Below, one piece after another: positions 1 through 10,524 of a stretch of DNA of 64,000 nt. The notes beneath the pieces were generated by a model. The model had not been told where the DNA came from and ran no database searches. It was given only the letters and a program-made list of their open reading frames with translations. Source of the DNA: Gigantopelta aegis (lineage: Eukaryota > Mollusca > Gastropoda > Neomphalida > Peltospiridae); contig NC_054701.1 of assembly GCF_016097555.1 (NCBI RefSeq), positions 30,453,118 through 30,517,117 of the forward strand. The letters are read 5' to 3'. The position numbers and the translations under genes were made by a program. Each line of letters starts with the position of its first letter. Positions within the stretch are counted from its first letter, which is position 1.

Positions 1-301
1 CAGCAGCATCTGTGGCTGATGAATCTGGACTCTCTATTATAAGGAATATTCAATTTATTGTAAAGTACGTTATCAACTACTATTACAAATAAGGTGATTG
101 CCAAAATCGATTTATTCGTCATCTCATCCCCTATGCGATCATTTCTGACAAATGCTGCTTCATTATGAATAGTGTTATGCATATGCAAGTCTCACGACTG
201 TGACTCCCTTTAACATGCTGTATCTATCACAAAATATGACATTTATGGGATAAACAGTTAACTTACTACTGTCAGCTTTCCTTTGAGTGCACTTGGTGTT
301 T

Positions 302-388
302 GCATGTACCAAAGTTTGACACCCAATAGCCGATGTATTTTTCGTGCTGGGGTGTCGTTAAACATTCATTCATTCATTCATTCATTTC
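302..388 (+). mobile_element. LINE/SINE 3' tail fragment with (attc)n
   Basis: Contains cacccaatagccgatgtatt, then a gtgtcgttaaacattcattc-type end and an (attc)n tail. The same tail ends elements at 23880-23940, 44130-44190 and 49800-49890, and in reverse at 8617 and 28538. Confidence 0.75.
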
Positions 389-423
389 TTTGAGTGTGTC
401 CTATTTTGACAACATGGTTGCGA

Positions 424-720
424 CGGTGCGGTCGCGAACAAACCTCATTCTGTGAAGCCAGTCCTGGGAGAGTGGCAGTCCTCTTACAGGCGATGTAGGA
501 AGGATGAAGAAGTATTGCGCTGTGTCCGCATCGGCCATACATATTTGAGGCATTCATTTATTTTAAAGGATACTGCTCAGTGTGAACATTGTCAGTGTAC
601 ACTTACCGTGCGCCACATTTTGGTGGAATGTAATCATCTGAAGTCAACGAGAAATTATCTATTTGGCAACAGAAATGTTTTGGAATCGTTTTAATTCTAC
701 CCAGATTTCTTATGCATAAA
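424..720 (+). mobile_element. LINE ORF2 C-terminal fragment (zinc-knuckle end)
   Basis: The frame at 452-694 reads SWQSSYRRCR(K), then IGHTYLRHSFIL, then CEHCQCTLTVRHILVEC. This is the usual C-terminal end of Jockey/I-type LINE polyproteins after the RNase H domain. A related piece is at 23520-23790 and a shorter one at 8105-8250. Not a host gene. Confidence 0.75.
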
Positions 721-1840
721 TATTTATTGCAGAGTTGTGAAAGTTAAAATTTAAAAATATCACCTCACTGAAAATGTGACATCACAGATTATTTTCATGG
801 ACCTTTCATACTGTTCTAAAACAAGTTTGTCATATTATGTCTGGACACATTTGGTAAAGTATCCTCGCGGTATGGGTCTTGAAGCGGATAAGCAACTATC
901 TCGCTTAGTGTAGAAATAACAATGTTTTTCTTATTATTATTGACAGACACATAACCTGATATATATATATATATATATAAATATCATTAAAATATAAATA
1001 CTAAATTCAATATTTACTTGTGTATACTGTAATATTCTGAGCTTTTTGATGCGATATATGTTTTGAAGAGGAACATCCAGATAACTTTCAATGTTCAAAT
1101 CAAAATAACTCCAAACAACTGGAAACGATGTATGGTGGTCCATAAATTCCATATTAATAATACACGTTAAAAATAACTATTAAAATAAAATGTTAACCCT
1201 ATTGTCATATGTAAACCATACAGCCCAGTGGCAATATAGTCACTATTTGTACATTGATAGCTTGGGGGTAAATTTGACAGCCCTTCTATTCGAATTTTTT
1301 GTTTGTTTCTCGATTATTATTACTAGTATTCAAAAAAATGTCCACTACACATTTCGTGTTAAATATGTATTATTTTAAGATGTAATAGGCACTTGAACGT
1401 ATTTTAACCCTGACCGGTGCAAGTAAAGTAAGGGCAAAGGACTCATTCTGACGTCCATAGATATAGATTGACGTAAGGGTGGTCTAATTGTCTTAGCAGA
1501 GGACAATGTCTAGTGCAGCAGGTGAGAGTACAATTCATTGTGAAAATGTGGAGATACAGGGATGCCTATGTATGTTTAAAAAAAAGTGTCTTACGGAAAA
1601 AATAACTTTTAGTTACATGGTATTTTTAATTGTTTATACTTAACGCAAATTGGCAAATTGTAAAGATTGCTTTATTTTTATCAATAAAAAAATACTTCCG
1701 TTAGCAAAAACGTCTGCATTTGACGTCATACATTTTTTTTGATGACGCACACTTCTATTTAAAAATAGCGCTTCAAAACCCTCGAAATAATTACAACTTT
1801 GGTCCTAGAGATCTTCAGGATCTCATTAATCAGCTCCCAA
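721..1840. other. AT-rich DNA without recognised genes
   Basis: Holds a (TA)n run near 959-979. Short open frames at 937-1152 and 1190-1378 show no family signature, and nothing else is seen. Confidence 0.5.
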
Positions 1841-3445
1841 AACCTTTTTATTCTTATGGGACATTTTAATGGCCACCACACTGTGAGGATACGAGGATGT
1901 AAATATCAGAGGTAAACATTTGGAATTCTTAATTCTCAAAAATGACTTAGTTTTATTTAATAATAAAAGTCATACATATTTTCATTCTGCAAGTGGTTCT
2001 TTTACTTCCATTGATTTAACCCTTTGTAGTCCATCACTTTTTGTTGATTTCACCTGGAGAGTAGGACCAGACCCTTGTGGTAGTGATCATTTTCCAATTA
2101 TTTTGAAAGAAGAGTTGCAAAATGCTCTACGTAGAGCCCACGATACTCAGAAGAACCAGATGAAATACATTACCAATTATTAAAACACTTATCTAAATCA
2201 CTTTTAAACATCTTTAATAAAATCTGATATTCTGGTAACTTTCCTTGATTGAAGGAAAACAATTAGTATTCCTATCCACAAGCCTGGTATCCTACCAGTT
2301 ATCGCTCTATTGCTTTGACAAGTTGCATCTGCAAAACCATGGAATAAATGATCAACCGTAGACTTGTCTGGTATCTTGAATAACACAAATTGCTTGATAA
2401 TGTATAATGTGGATTCAGATATACAAATTAAAAAAGACGGCATTTAAGGTATGAGTGGGATCCACTTTATCCGATTCTCACTCCCAAGAGATAGGTGTGC
2501 ATCAAAGTAGCCTCCTGTCGGTAAATCTATTTTCTCGTTATATGTTGATGATTTTCAGATTTGCTACAGATCGTCCCATATGATATGAGTATCACTGAAC
2601 AACAGTTGCAGCTTTGAATAAACTCCAACAATAGGCAACAGAAAATGGATTTCGATTCTCAATATCAAAGACAGTCTGTATGCATATCTGCCAGAAAAGA
2701 GGTCACCATTTAGATTCACAGCTGTTTCTGAATAAAATTTTGATTCCAGTTCAGAGGAGACCAAATTTCTTGGAGTTATATTTGATAGGAGGCTATCTTT
2801 TGTCCCCCATTTAAAATATGTTAAAAAGAAGGGCTAAAAGGCCATCAATATTTTAAAACGTATTGGCAAGACTGAATGGGGAGCAGATCGAAAGGTCATG
2901 CTCGGACTCTATCGATCTTTAGTTAGGTCTAAACTTGATTATGGATACATTGTGTGTGGGTAAGCATGCAATTCGTACTTGCAAATGCTAGATCATATAC
3001 ACAACCGAGGACTTAGGCTTTGTCATGGTGCTTTTGTAACATCTCTAGTGGAGAGCTTGTACGTTGATGCCGACAAACCTAGTTTGGGTGTTAGACGTGC
3101 AAAGCTTTCTCTGCAGTATTCTATTAAGACTAAATCATTGCCAAAACACCCTGCGCATTATGCGGTGTTTGATAAAAAAAAAAAAAAAAAATGATATTTG
3201 ATACCATCCGAACATTTGGTCTTCGCATTAAGCAGTTTTTATCAATTACATTGATTTAACTGACATTTTGTAAACTCCTTCATATTTTGTTTTGCCACCT
3301 TAAATGGTGCATCAAACCACCCAAATTGTACTTGATCTTGTGTGTATGAAGAAAGATTGCACAGATGCAGTTATTTATAAACAACATTTTATGGAAATCC
3401 AAGACAGGTACCATGATTACATTCCTGTTTACACAGACAGAGTGC
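1840..3445 (+). mobile_element. Decayed Jockey/I-type LINE (endonuclease, reverse transcriptase, start of RNase H)
   Basis: Endonuclease C-terminal motif SIDLTLCSPSLF...CGSDHFPI at 1920-2140. RT pieces include a GKDPTSYRPIALTS-like stretch near 2280 and the catalytic YVDDF motif at 2540-2554. A late RT/thumb region HNRGLRLCHGAF...VESLYVDAD...LGVRRAKLSLQY covers 2979-3160. After an A run (3173-3191) the similarity resumes (TFGLRIKQ) to the beginning of an RNase H domain (PVYTD) at about 3440. Many stops and shifts make it non-functional. Confidence 0.75.
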
Positions 3446-3839
3446 TGAGTGCGTAGTTAAATTAAATATTTCTCTTTTTTTGCATAACATAATAAACCAA
3501 GAATTAAAATTATTTTCAGAACTCATCGTCGAGGAAGAAGGATGGTTGCACGTGATTGTGCACAATATTACCGTGAAAAAAACCCCTAAAGAAAACATAA
3601 TAGTAAGAGTTGGAGTGTAAAAGGTCAAGACGATTTATAAAACGATATGAACGTCTTTGGATTAAAATGACATCCAAATCCATGGGCACTTGTCCAAGAC
3701 GTGAAACAAAGCAGGTCCATTGAAACTGGACCCACAGGCCTAACAATAACAAACGTACATTAACTTTCCATTTTGCTTTATTAGCAGACATAAACAAAAT
3801 AACAAAAAAATACCCAGATACAAGGAGTTGGCGAAACAA

Positions 3840-5680
3840 ACAGCTCTGTTTTCTTAGTGGAAAAACCATTACAAAATATAAGCTGAGAAAATTGGCAGAG
3901 CGTCAGCTCCCCTTTTCACAGAAAAAGGTGGAACTCCTCTTTGGATACGTTTGAATTTAATCGAAAGGAACATGTAAATCCTTTACATGCTAAATGTTGA
4001 GAGTTTTTTTGTTCGTGATGATGTTAGCAGGCTTATAACAAGTAAGACAAATACAATAACACGTGACAAAACTAAGAAACAAATCGCAAATGTTGTGCAG
4101 AGGTTTCAAACAAGGTAAGTTACTCATTGTTATGTAAACTTAGGCCCTTCTGAGTTGTAGAGCCAACAGAACTGGATCGACAAACATGTCAATGTAAGTC
4201 ACATGAAAATCTTCATTTATGGCTGATAAGTTAAAACAGTTTAATGATATTCCAATCAGCCATGTTGAGGTGCTGGCAAACCACATTGTTTGTGATATAA
4301 CCTCTAAAGAATGTGCGTATGACACGTGTGAAGTCTGCAGACTAACACTGTATTCAACTGCAACTTGGTGACTAGAACTGTATCAAAGTGAAGTCCGATA
4401 CTTGCAGTGGCCATTGAAGAGGGTTCCACGTACTAGCAAATCTCATTATCTGGGGATTCTTCTGCTGAAACTGTAAATATAACCACAAAGGAAGAAGTGG
4501 TTTCTAATCTTGACAAACTGCAGGATGATTTTCAATAATAAAAAGAACATTTTTAACATAAGGAGGCAGTACAGAATTTACATAAGAATAACGAAACAAC
4601 TTGAAACCAAATACTGCATGTTGCACATTGACTTCAGTGAAAATTACTCTTGTAAATATGCCCGTGAAATCCAGTCTGTATACTTTGGGGGTTCTCATCA
4701 GCAAGCCTCTCTTCACACAGGTGTTATGTATGTTGGTGATGAGAAAATGCCATTCTGTTCCATATTCCCTTCAAAGCAACATGAGCCTCCAGCCATTTTG
4801 GGCTCTCGTTAAACCCATACTTGTAAGGAATTAGAGTGAAGTATTTTTGTCCCTTTCACAACGGGATTCGGTGCAGTTTCTTGGCATTTTGTTTCAAGCT
4901 TCCTATGGAAACGGTGGCTCAGATGGTGTTGGTGGTATATTGGTAAGACTTGGAACAGATATACATGATGCAAAATCATTGTACATCTCAAACATCGGTA
5001 AGATTTTTATTATTATTATTGAATGTTCTATAGTTGAAAAGAACAACCAAGACATTGCTCACACAGGTGATTTGCCTACAGTAAAAGGAACAATGAAGAT
5101 GCAGCAGGTCATTTCCCTTGTCCCAGGAAAGTTAAAATACAGAGATGTCAGCTGTATGTGTAAAGCTACTGAAGGTGTTTTGGATTGTCCATGTTATCAA
5201 CTTAAAGACTTTGACTTTAAAGTCACTGTTCGGACCTTCTGCCGGCACATACTATGAAAATATCTAACACGTACTCTGTATCAAATGCACAAACTTCAGG
5301 CACATATTTCCATGATAATTGCAAAATTACGTCTCTTGACAGACCAGATATCACCAATAACAACCATATAGATAAGTACTGTGTTCTAACATATGACCTT
5401 AAGCCATACCCGAGTGTTATTGTGGTGACTGAAGGAGGTGATGTCCAAGTAAAATGTATGGCTAGAGTAGGAAAAAATATATTCCTATGGCCAACTTTGA
5501 TGTTTGTTGGTATCCCGAGGATGACATTCTTTGTATCATCCCAGAGCGACAGCCAGCCAACAGAAGACATTTTATGATTATGTCTGACATTTGTGAACTA
5601 CCTGAAAACAAATTAACAGTTGAACTAGTTTGTACTGACATCACGTCTGAAACATATACTGTTAACAATAATAAGTAGGG
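3840..5680 (+). pseudogene. Decayed copy of a widespread uncharacterised metazoan gene, possibly transposon-borne
   Basis: Conserved blocks occur in order but in shifting frames: KLAERQLPFSQKKVELLFG (about 3885), a VRDDVSRL-like block (about 4010), KECAYDTCEVC (about 4305), LHIDFSENYSCKYAREIQ and GGSHQQASLHTGV (4620-4730), ASYGNGGSDGVGG (4895-4940), YRDVSCMC and LDCPCYQ (5135-5205), a VGKNIFLWP block (about 5470), and WYPEDDILCIIPE (5502-5540). I recognise this series from uncharacterised, multi-copy proteins in cnidarian, mollusc and fish genomes; it has no established function. The segment expected between the SHQQASLHTGV and SDGVGG blocks is missing and frames break repeatedly. Whether the parent gene belongs to a DNA transposon is inference. 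Confidence 0.55.
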
Positions 5681-5689
5681 TATATTCCA

Positions 5690-6715
5690 AATGAATTGAA
5701 ATATGAATAATATATCACAAATCACATACATTCTACCCTTGCTGCCTATCTGGGTATGATACAGGCACACCTCTACATGTATATCCTGGAATAAATACAG
5801 TAGTTCCGACATTGACCTTTCTTTGCCACTCAACTCGTATTACTTAAACTTGTGATATATACTTGAATAACGCCTACTATTTTAACAGCATAGTCTTCCT
5901 GTGCAGAAGAAGTTTGTTTTGTTTAACGATACCACTAGAACACGTTGATTTATTAATCATCGGCTATTGGATGTCAGGTGCAAGACATTTACATCCCGTT
6001 ACATTAAATGTCATGGTGTTTTATCAGTGTTTATATAGTCAATATAATTATGTTCTAAATGCATTGGATCACTGTTTGCAAGTAAATACATTTATGACCA
6101 TTCGATTTTGTTGCAGTAATTGTGTTTATTACTGAGCTTTACAGACTGTTTAATTAATGATGCAGATCTGATGTATTGACAATTTATTTTTGAAATGATA
6201 ATTACAAATAAGTGTAAAATATAAGAAAAATTCGCCACCCCCAAAATATCAGACCTGCAACTTTAATATCAAACAATTTTAAGATTAATAACATTTCGAA
6301 ATGTCTGTAATATAATTTGTTTTAATTGAAATGTTTTCATAGTTAATGTATTCGTGAAAAACAATTGTTAAGTTTTTGTCATTGCATGGTGTTACTTATT
6401 GTCATTGGTGTTACTTTTGGTGTCACTGGTGTTACGGGTGGTTTTAAATAGTTCAGCGTAGGAGAGTCGGAAGCAATTAAAAGTTGGTACGGCCATGAAA
6501 GCAATGTACATGATGAGATCTATACTATGCGAGCGCCATGGGAATAGAAAAAAACGTTCCTGGCCCAAAAAGTACCGCTTCCGATGCCACTGCAGCGTAG
6601 TTAGTATTTTACATAACTAAACCAAACGTAGTTTGTACAAACAAAACATTAAATATTTTATTCTGCTTTTTTTTTCGAAAGTCTATAAAAAAAATTCTTG
6701 TGATGTTAATGAAAG
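5690..6715. other. AT-rich intergenic DNA, no genes recognised
   Basis: A weak SINE-tail trace near 5905-5975 (acgataccactagaacacgt) is the only repeat seen. No supported coding sequence. Confidence 0.45.
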
Positions 6716-6717
6716 AA

Positions 6718-6997
6718 AAAGAAAGAAAGAAATGTTTTATTTAACGACGCACTCAACACATTTTATTTACGGTTATATGGCGTCAGACATATGGTTAAGG
6801 ACCACACAGATTTTGAGAGGAAACCCGCTGTCGCCACTACATGGGCTACTTGGTTTACACCTACCCACTGAGCCTTGCGGAGCACTCACTCAGGGTTTGG
6901 AGTCGGTATCTGGATTAAAAATCCCATGCCTCGACTGGGATCCGAACCCATTACCTACCAGCCTGTAGACCGATGGCCTAACCACGACGCGAGACCG
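6718..6997 (-). mobile_element. tRNA-derived SINE, head type 2 with 'gagtgcgtcgttaaataaa' tail
   Basis: Read on the minus strand it begins with a tRNA-like head (gtggttaggccatcggtct as A-box region, ggttcggatccc as B box). It ends with the tail gagtgcgtcgttaaataaaa and a (ctttc) run. It shares this tail with a SINE that has a different head. A relative lies at 55170-55565. Confidence 0.75.
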
Positions 6998-7053
6998 GTT
7001 GTGATGTTAATGATGCAGAAATAGTAAAGTAAGCATTTTACGAATGAAAATGT

Positions 7054-7557
7054 TAAAGGGACATTCCTGAGTTTGCTGCAATTTTAAAGATGTTATCGAC
7101 TAACAGAGACTTTTTAACGATTTTAATTACATATCAGATATATTTTTCTGCATAAAATATTAGTGGCTGTATATTAAAAGTGTTTCTGATCGTTCTAATA
7201 ATTATTTGTACTAGGTTAAATTTCATTTTATTCCCTAAATTTCTTTTTCGTACGTACGAAATTATTTGAAGACAAAATCCAGTTTGGGCTTCTTACATAT
7301 ATTAAGACGACCAGAAACATATTGATTATACAGCCATTGATATTGTATACATTAAATTTCTTTTTCGCGTACGAAATTATTTGAAGACAAAATCCAGTTT
7401 GGGCTTCTTACATATATTAAGACGACCAGAAACATATTGATTATACAGCCATTGATATTGTAAACAAGAAAATGTATTTAATATGTAAGTTTAATCGTAG
7501 ACATTTTTTATTAGTCGGAAACATTTTACAATGCAGCAAACTCAGGAATGTCCCTTC
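7054..7557. mobile_element. MITE with 'aagggacattcctgagtttg' termini; internal 117-bp duplication
   Basis: Both ends carry aagggacattcctgagtttg in inverted orientation. An internal segment of about 110-117 bp (starting ttctttttcg, 7237-7345) is repeated in tandem (7346-7461). A second full copy is at 20540-20928, and a third hosts the Polinton-like element. Confidence 0.8.
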
Positions 7558-8104
7558 CAAAAAAAAAAAATTCACTACCTTCTGTCTCTCTTTTTCTTCA
7601 TCAGAGCTTTAGGTAGATTAGTATCATAAGTAAATAATCGTAATGGCAGCAGTGATCTACCTGGCCGCGATTTCGATTTATAATTTATTGAAATCTCCAT
7701 GGTGTCTCATCTCAGTGTCATCTACGTCACGACAGGTAGCCTTTCTTGGACTTCCATTTATTTTGTTTCCCATATTATTCAACCTAATAATTTAAATTCC
7801 AGTATATTTACATTACTTTGTAAAACTAATGTTCAAATTTTTTTTGATATCTTACACATAACTGAATAGTATTCAGGCTCTCGAACTGTAACGGTCTGTC
7901 AAATGTCAGACATTCACCGTAATCAGATGTAGATAATCGCTCTATTATTCATTTGACATTTTATGTGTATACGTTCAAATGTAATGCGATTAAATATATA
8001 TATTTGTACTCCATCTCTACCATGGTCTACCAGTAGATCTAACAGCTTTGCGTGGACTCCCATGTCCAAGTGACCAGTGGAGCTAATTTCAATTAGATTG
8101 CATT
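7558..8104. other. Intergenic DNA; hAT-like MITE end at 8079-8101
   Basis: No genes. The end ggagctaatt...aattagattg (8079-8101) matches the right end of the MITE at 12138-12718. Confidence 0.45.
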
Positions 8105-8250
8105 CTGTCAAGCTAAGTCCTGGGGTAGTGGCAGTCCTCTGAAGTAGTCTTGAGCCGTGCTCGCATCGGCTACACACATTCGACCCATTCATTTATATTA
8201 AAACATCCTCCTCCTCGGTGTGAACACTGTCCACAGGCACTGACACAGAT
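8105..8250 (+). mobile_element. LINE ORF2 C-terminal fragment
   Basis: The frame reads IGYTHSTHSFILK then CEHCPQALT, matching the LINE end at 424-720. Short and broken. Confidence 0.6.
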
Positions 8251-8261
8251 TAGTATAAATG

Positions 8262-8347
8262 AATATAATTTTTTTTTTAAGTTGTTATATATCGGTAAAC
8301 TTGAGATATTTTGTCTTCGAATAATTTCGTACGTACATAAAATATAC
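8262..8347 (-). mobile_element. Left half of the MITE split by the Polinton-like element
   Basis: Contains attttgtcttcgaataattt, the reverse of the internal part of the MITE at 7054-7557. The same MITE resumes after the element at 15870-15960 (gaaatttaacctagtacaaa, gaacgatcagaaacac). Confidence 0.7.
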
Positions 8348-8353
8348 TTTAAG
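8348..8353. repeat. Left target-site duplication (tttaag) of the Polinton-like element
   Basis: The hexamer tttaag directly precedes the element's AG terminus and recurs directly after its CT terminus. A 6-bp duplication is what Polinton-type integrases leave. Confidence 0.8.
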
Positions 8354-8383
8354 AGTAGTAGAGGGGGCACTTGAGCACCATGT

Positions 8384-8498
8384 ATGCAAATGAGCTAGGT
8401 CACGTGACCTGTTCTGAGCTCTGATTGGCTGACCTCTAAGGCATGGCCTCTTCTGATTGGCTGATCTCTAAGCGTGGGGGCGTGGCCTAATGACGTCA
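8384..8498 (+). promoter_or_regulatory. Cluster of host-type transcription-factor sites at the TIR tip
   Basis: Within about 115 bp of the left terminus: octamer ATGCAAAT (8384-8391), palindromic E-box GGTCACGTGACC (8398-8409), inverted CCAAT boxes in tgattggctga contexts (near 8424 and 8456), GC-rich GGGGGCGTGG (8476-8485) and CRE TGACGTCA (8491-8498). All recur in the right TIR. The arrangement resembles a viral enhancer or origin-proximal promoter; function is inferred. Confidence 0.5.
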
Positions 8499-8616
8499 CG
8501 TTCAGTGCCTTGACCTCGGGGTCATGCAGCTGGCTGACCTTTAAGCGTGGGGACGCTACTTTAATGAGTTTAACCGTCGGGGGTCCTTTGATGTACATGA
8601 AACAGATAGTGCAGAA

Positions 8617-8902
8617 TGAATGAATGAATGAATGAATCTTTAACGACACCCCAGCACGAAAAATACATCGGCTATTGGGTGTCAAACTATGGTAATGCAA
8701 ATAAATAAAGTGATGATCAACATCAATATAAAAATTCAAGACTGAAACAAAAACAGTGTAAAGAACTGTGCAAAAACACAAATATAACATAATTTTACGG
8801 ATACTGAATTTTACTCAAAACTTCAATTTTGTACTGTATTGGCCATTCTCAAAGAGAATGTTACACCCCTGCACCACGGTGAGGTTACAGCACACGCAGG
8901 GG
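8617..8902 (-). mobile_element. LINE-tail/SINE retroposon nested in the left TIR
   Basis: 286-bp insert with a (gaat)n tail at its left end, thus minus orientation. It carries the tail cacccaatagccgatgta found in several other copies here. It is flanked by a 14-bp duplication, cagatagtgcagaa (8603-8616 and 8903-8916), and is absent from the equivalent point of the right TIR. It therefore arrived after the virus-like element. Confidence 0.8.
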
Positions 8903-9501
8903 CAGATAGTGCAGAAGTCGTTAATGACCCATAGAGTGGTGTCGAATGACCGGGGGGGGGGGGGGGGGGGGGGGGGGTAATTTTAACTGTGACAGCTGTT
9001 CGTTTGATGTACAGGAAACAGATGGTGTGGAAGTCGTTAAGACGGCAAGATAGCATGGGTTTTATGAGTGTGTTAATCGTCGGGGGTCTAAACAGATGGG
9101 GGCGGAAGTCGTTAATCAGATGGCAAGATGGGTTTAATGGATTTATGTGGGCTGTTTAAGGAGAACCAGTCAACGGGGGAGTGGAATATTCCAGAGGAAA
9201 ACCCCCAGGGTTTTGCCAGATGTCGGGGAAAGGTTTGAAACGTGCCCATATACGGCGTTGGCCATGAGTCATCCCAGAACGTGTTCAGACACGTCTTGAG
9301 TGGGGTCTCTGCATAATGAGAAACAGATGTGAGTCAACGAGGGAGTGGAAATTTCCAGAGGGAAAAACCTCAGGGTTTTGCCAGATGTCGGGGGGGGAAG
9401 GTTTGAAACGTGCCCATATACGACGTTGGCCATGAGTCATACAGAACGTGTTCAGACACGTCTTGACCTGAGATAGCGAGGGGATGCTACCTTGGGGGGT
9501 C

Positions 9502-9508
9502 TATAAAA
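9502..9508 (+). promoter_or_regulatory. TATA box upstream of the PC4-like gene
   Basis: TATAAAA sits just inside the left TIR and upstream of the PC4-like reading frame, with a CATTCGCTCAG segment about 25 nt downstream that could serve as an initiator. Confidence 0.5.
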
Positions 9509-9586
9509 ACCCCAGATTCAGGACGCTTGCCATTCGCTCAGCGACACTGCTAGAGAGAAGACGTATACTTACGTTCCTGTGTCTGA

Positions 9587-10033
9587 TTGCGCTGTACTTG
9601 GAAAGAAGGAAAAGCATCGGGATATAATAGAAGCACTACAGAGGTCAGTGTCAAAAACGAAGAAAACGAAACGAGATGCAAACTAAACCTTGGCGGTAAC
9701 GTCTACTTGGTGGCTAAACTGTGGAAGGGGGACATTACCATTCACGTACGTCAGTTCGACGAGGACCGTGGAAAAAAAATTCCCACCAAGAAAGGCGTTT
9801 CTCTGACGATGAAACAGTGGTTAGAACTGGCTCGTGAATCTGGTGAAATTGTGGATGAAGAACCCACGGATATCCGTGAACCCGTCGAAATCGTGGATCA
9901 GACGGGCCCATGGATCAGACGGATGCTGCTCGAGAAACGGACTCGACTCCCTACGATGATGATGCCTACGACGCCGATGACGAATGGGATGGTCTTTCGA
10001 GACATTACTTGTTCTGTCATCGACCCGAAATGA
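9587..10033 (+). pseudogene. PC4-like single-stranded DNA-binding domain protein (start lost), Polinton-like element
   Basis: The frame reads CKLNLGGNVYLVAKLWKGD...HVRQF...KKGVSLTMKQWLELA, the pattern of the PC4/Sub1 C-terminal domain: beta strands, a K-rich loop, then KGISL..EQW. PC4 domains bind single-stranded DNA and act in transcription or replication; virus-like elements sometimes carry them. An in-frame TGA at 9584-9586 precedes the frame and no ATG occurs before the domain, so the start is lost or lies on an undetected exon. Just past the domain, a 17-nt insertion carrying an 11-bp direct repeat (ggatcagacgg at 9895 and 9912) shifts the frame. The sequence continuing in the other frame is the BIR coding region. 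Residues downstream of that shift are probably out of frame. Confidence 0.65.
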
Positions 10034-10177
10034 GAAGATTCTACAGACGTCTCTGCATGTTTGGGTGGTGGCCCATACAGTTGCGCCAGAAACCGAGGGA
10101 ACTCGCCAAGGCCGGTTTCTTCTACACGGGAGACCACGATGCCGTCGTGAATAACACGTTTTGTTTGTTATTAATGT

Positions 10178-10179
<2 letters not shown>
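9910..10179 (+). pseudogene. Truncated BIR (inhibitor-of-apoptosis repeat) domain, Polinton-like element
   Basis: An acidic segment (DDDAYDADDEWD) leads into MRRFYRRLCMFGWWP and then PRELAKAGFFYTGDHDAV. This is the first half of a baculovirus IAP repeat (R..SF..WP....P..LA.AGF.YTG..D.V). The zinc-ligand half (C..C...H...C) is missing: the frame ends at 10179 where a long (GT)n microsatellite begins. IAP-type BIR proteins block caspases or serve as ubiquitin-ligase scaffolds and are carried by several large DNA viruses. The frame overlaps the PC4-like frame and may originally have been fused to it. The BIR assignment is fairly secure from the motif; anti-apoptotic function is inference, and this copy cannot form a zinc-binding fold. 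Confidence 0.7.

Positions 10180-10180
<1 letters not shown>

Positions 10181-10224
<44 letters not shown>
10181..10224 (+). repeat. (GT)n microsatellite and GT-rich degenerate repeat truncating the BIR frame
   Basis: A perfect GT run followed to about 10370 by degenerate units of the type gtgtggccctgagt. It begins exactly where the BIR frame loses similarity, which suggests expansion or slippage replaced the 3' half of the gene. Confidence 0.8.
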
Positions 10225-10228
<4 letters not shown>

Positions 10229-10464
10229 TGGACCTGTGTGTGGCTCTGAGTGTGGCCCCGTGTGTGGCCATGAGTGTGGTCTTGTGGCCCTCCGTGTGGC
10301 CCTGAGTGTAGCCCTGTGGCCCTGACTGTGGCCCTGAGAGTGACCCCGAGAGTGGCCCCTGAGCCGTGCACGAGTTATTCTTTGGGATGAGGGGGGGGGG
10401 GGGCATGGACCATACGTATCACACAAAATTTAATCTTTGTGCGCATGCGCGAAACTATAGAGAG

Positions 10465-10473
10465 TATAAATAA
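10465..10473 (+). promoter_or_regulatory. TATA box upstream of the ATPase gene
   Basis: TATAAATAA lies about 60 nt upstream of the ATG at 10525, in a short leader. It is the second TATA element preceding a gene of this element, consistent with separately transcribed virus-type genes. Confidence 0.5.
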
Positions 10474-10524
10474 AAGGGCAATGGGTAACATCGTCATTTG
10501 AGACAGAACCTTCAGAGGTGCAAC

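Larger units (their letters stand above)
8354..9486 (+). repeat. Left terminal inverted repeat of the Polinton-like element
   Basis: Reverse-complement match to 15176-15863 with small differences. It is longer than the right copy because of a nested 286-bp insertion (8617-8902), a G homopolymer near 8951-8977 and an internal tandem duplication of about 164 bp (segments starting near 9169 and 9333). It contains sub-repeats such as aagtcgttaatcagatggca and clustered promoter-type motifs near the terminus. Confidence 0.85.

Noticed and set aside
9821..10426. 201-codon minus-strand frame rich in His/Thr and Gly/His repeats
   Set aside because: Antisense of the (GT)n tract and of the PC4/BIR region; low complexity, no family.
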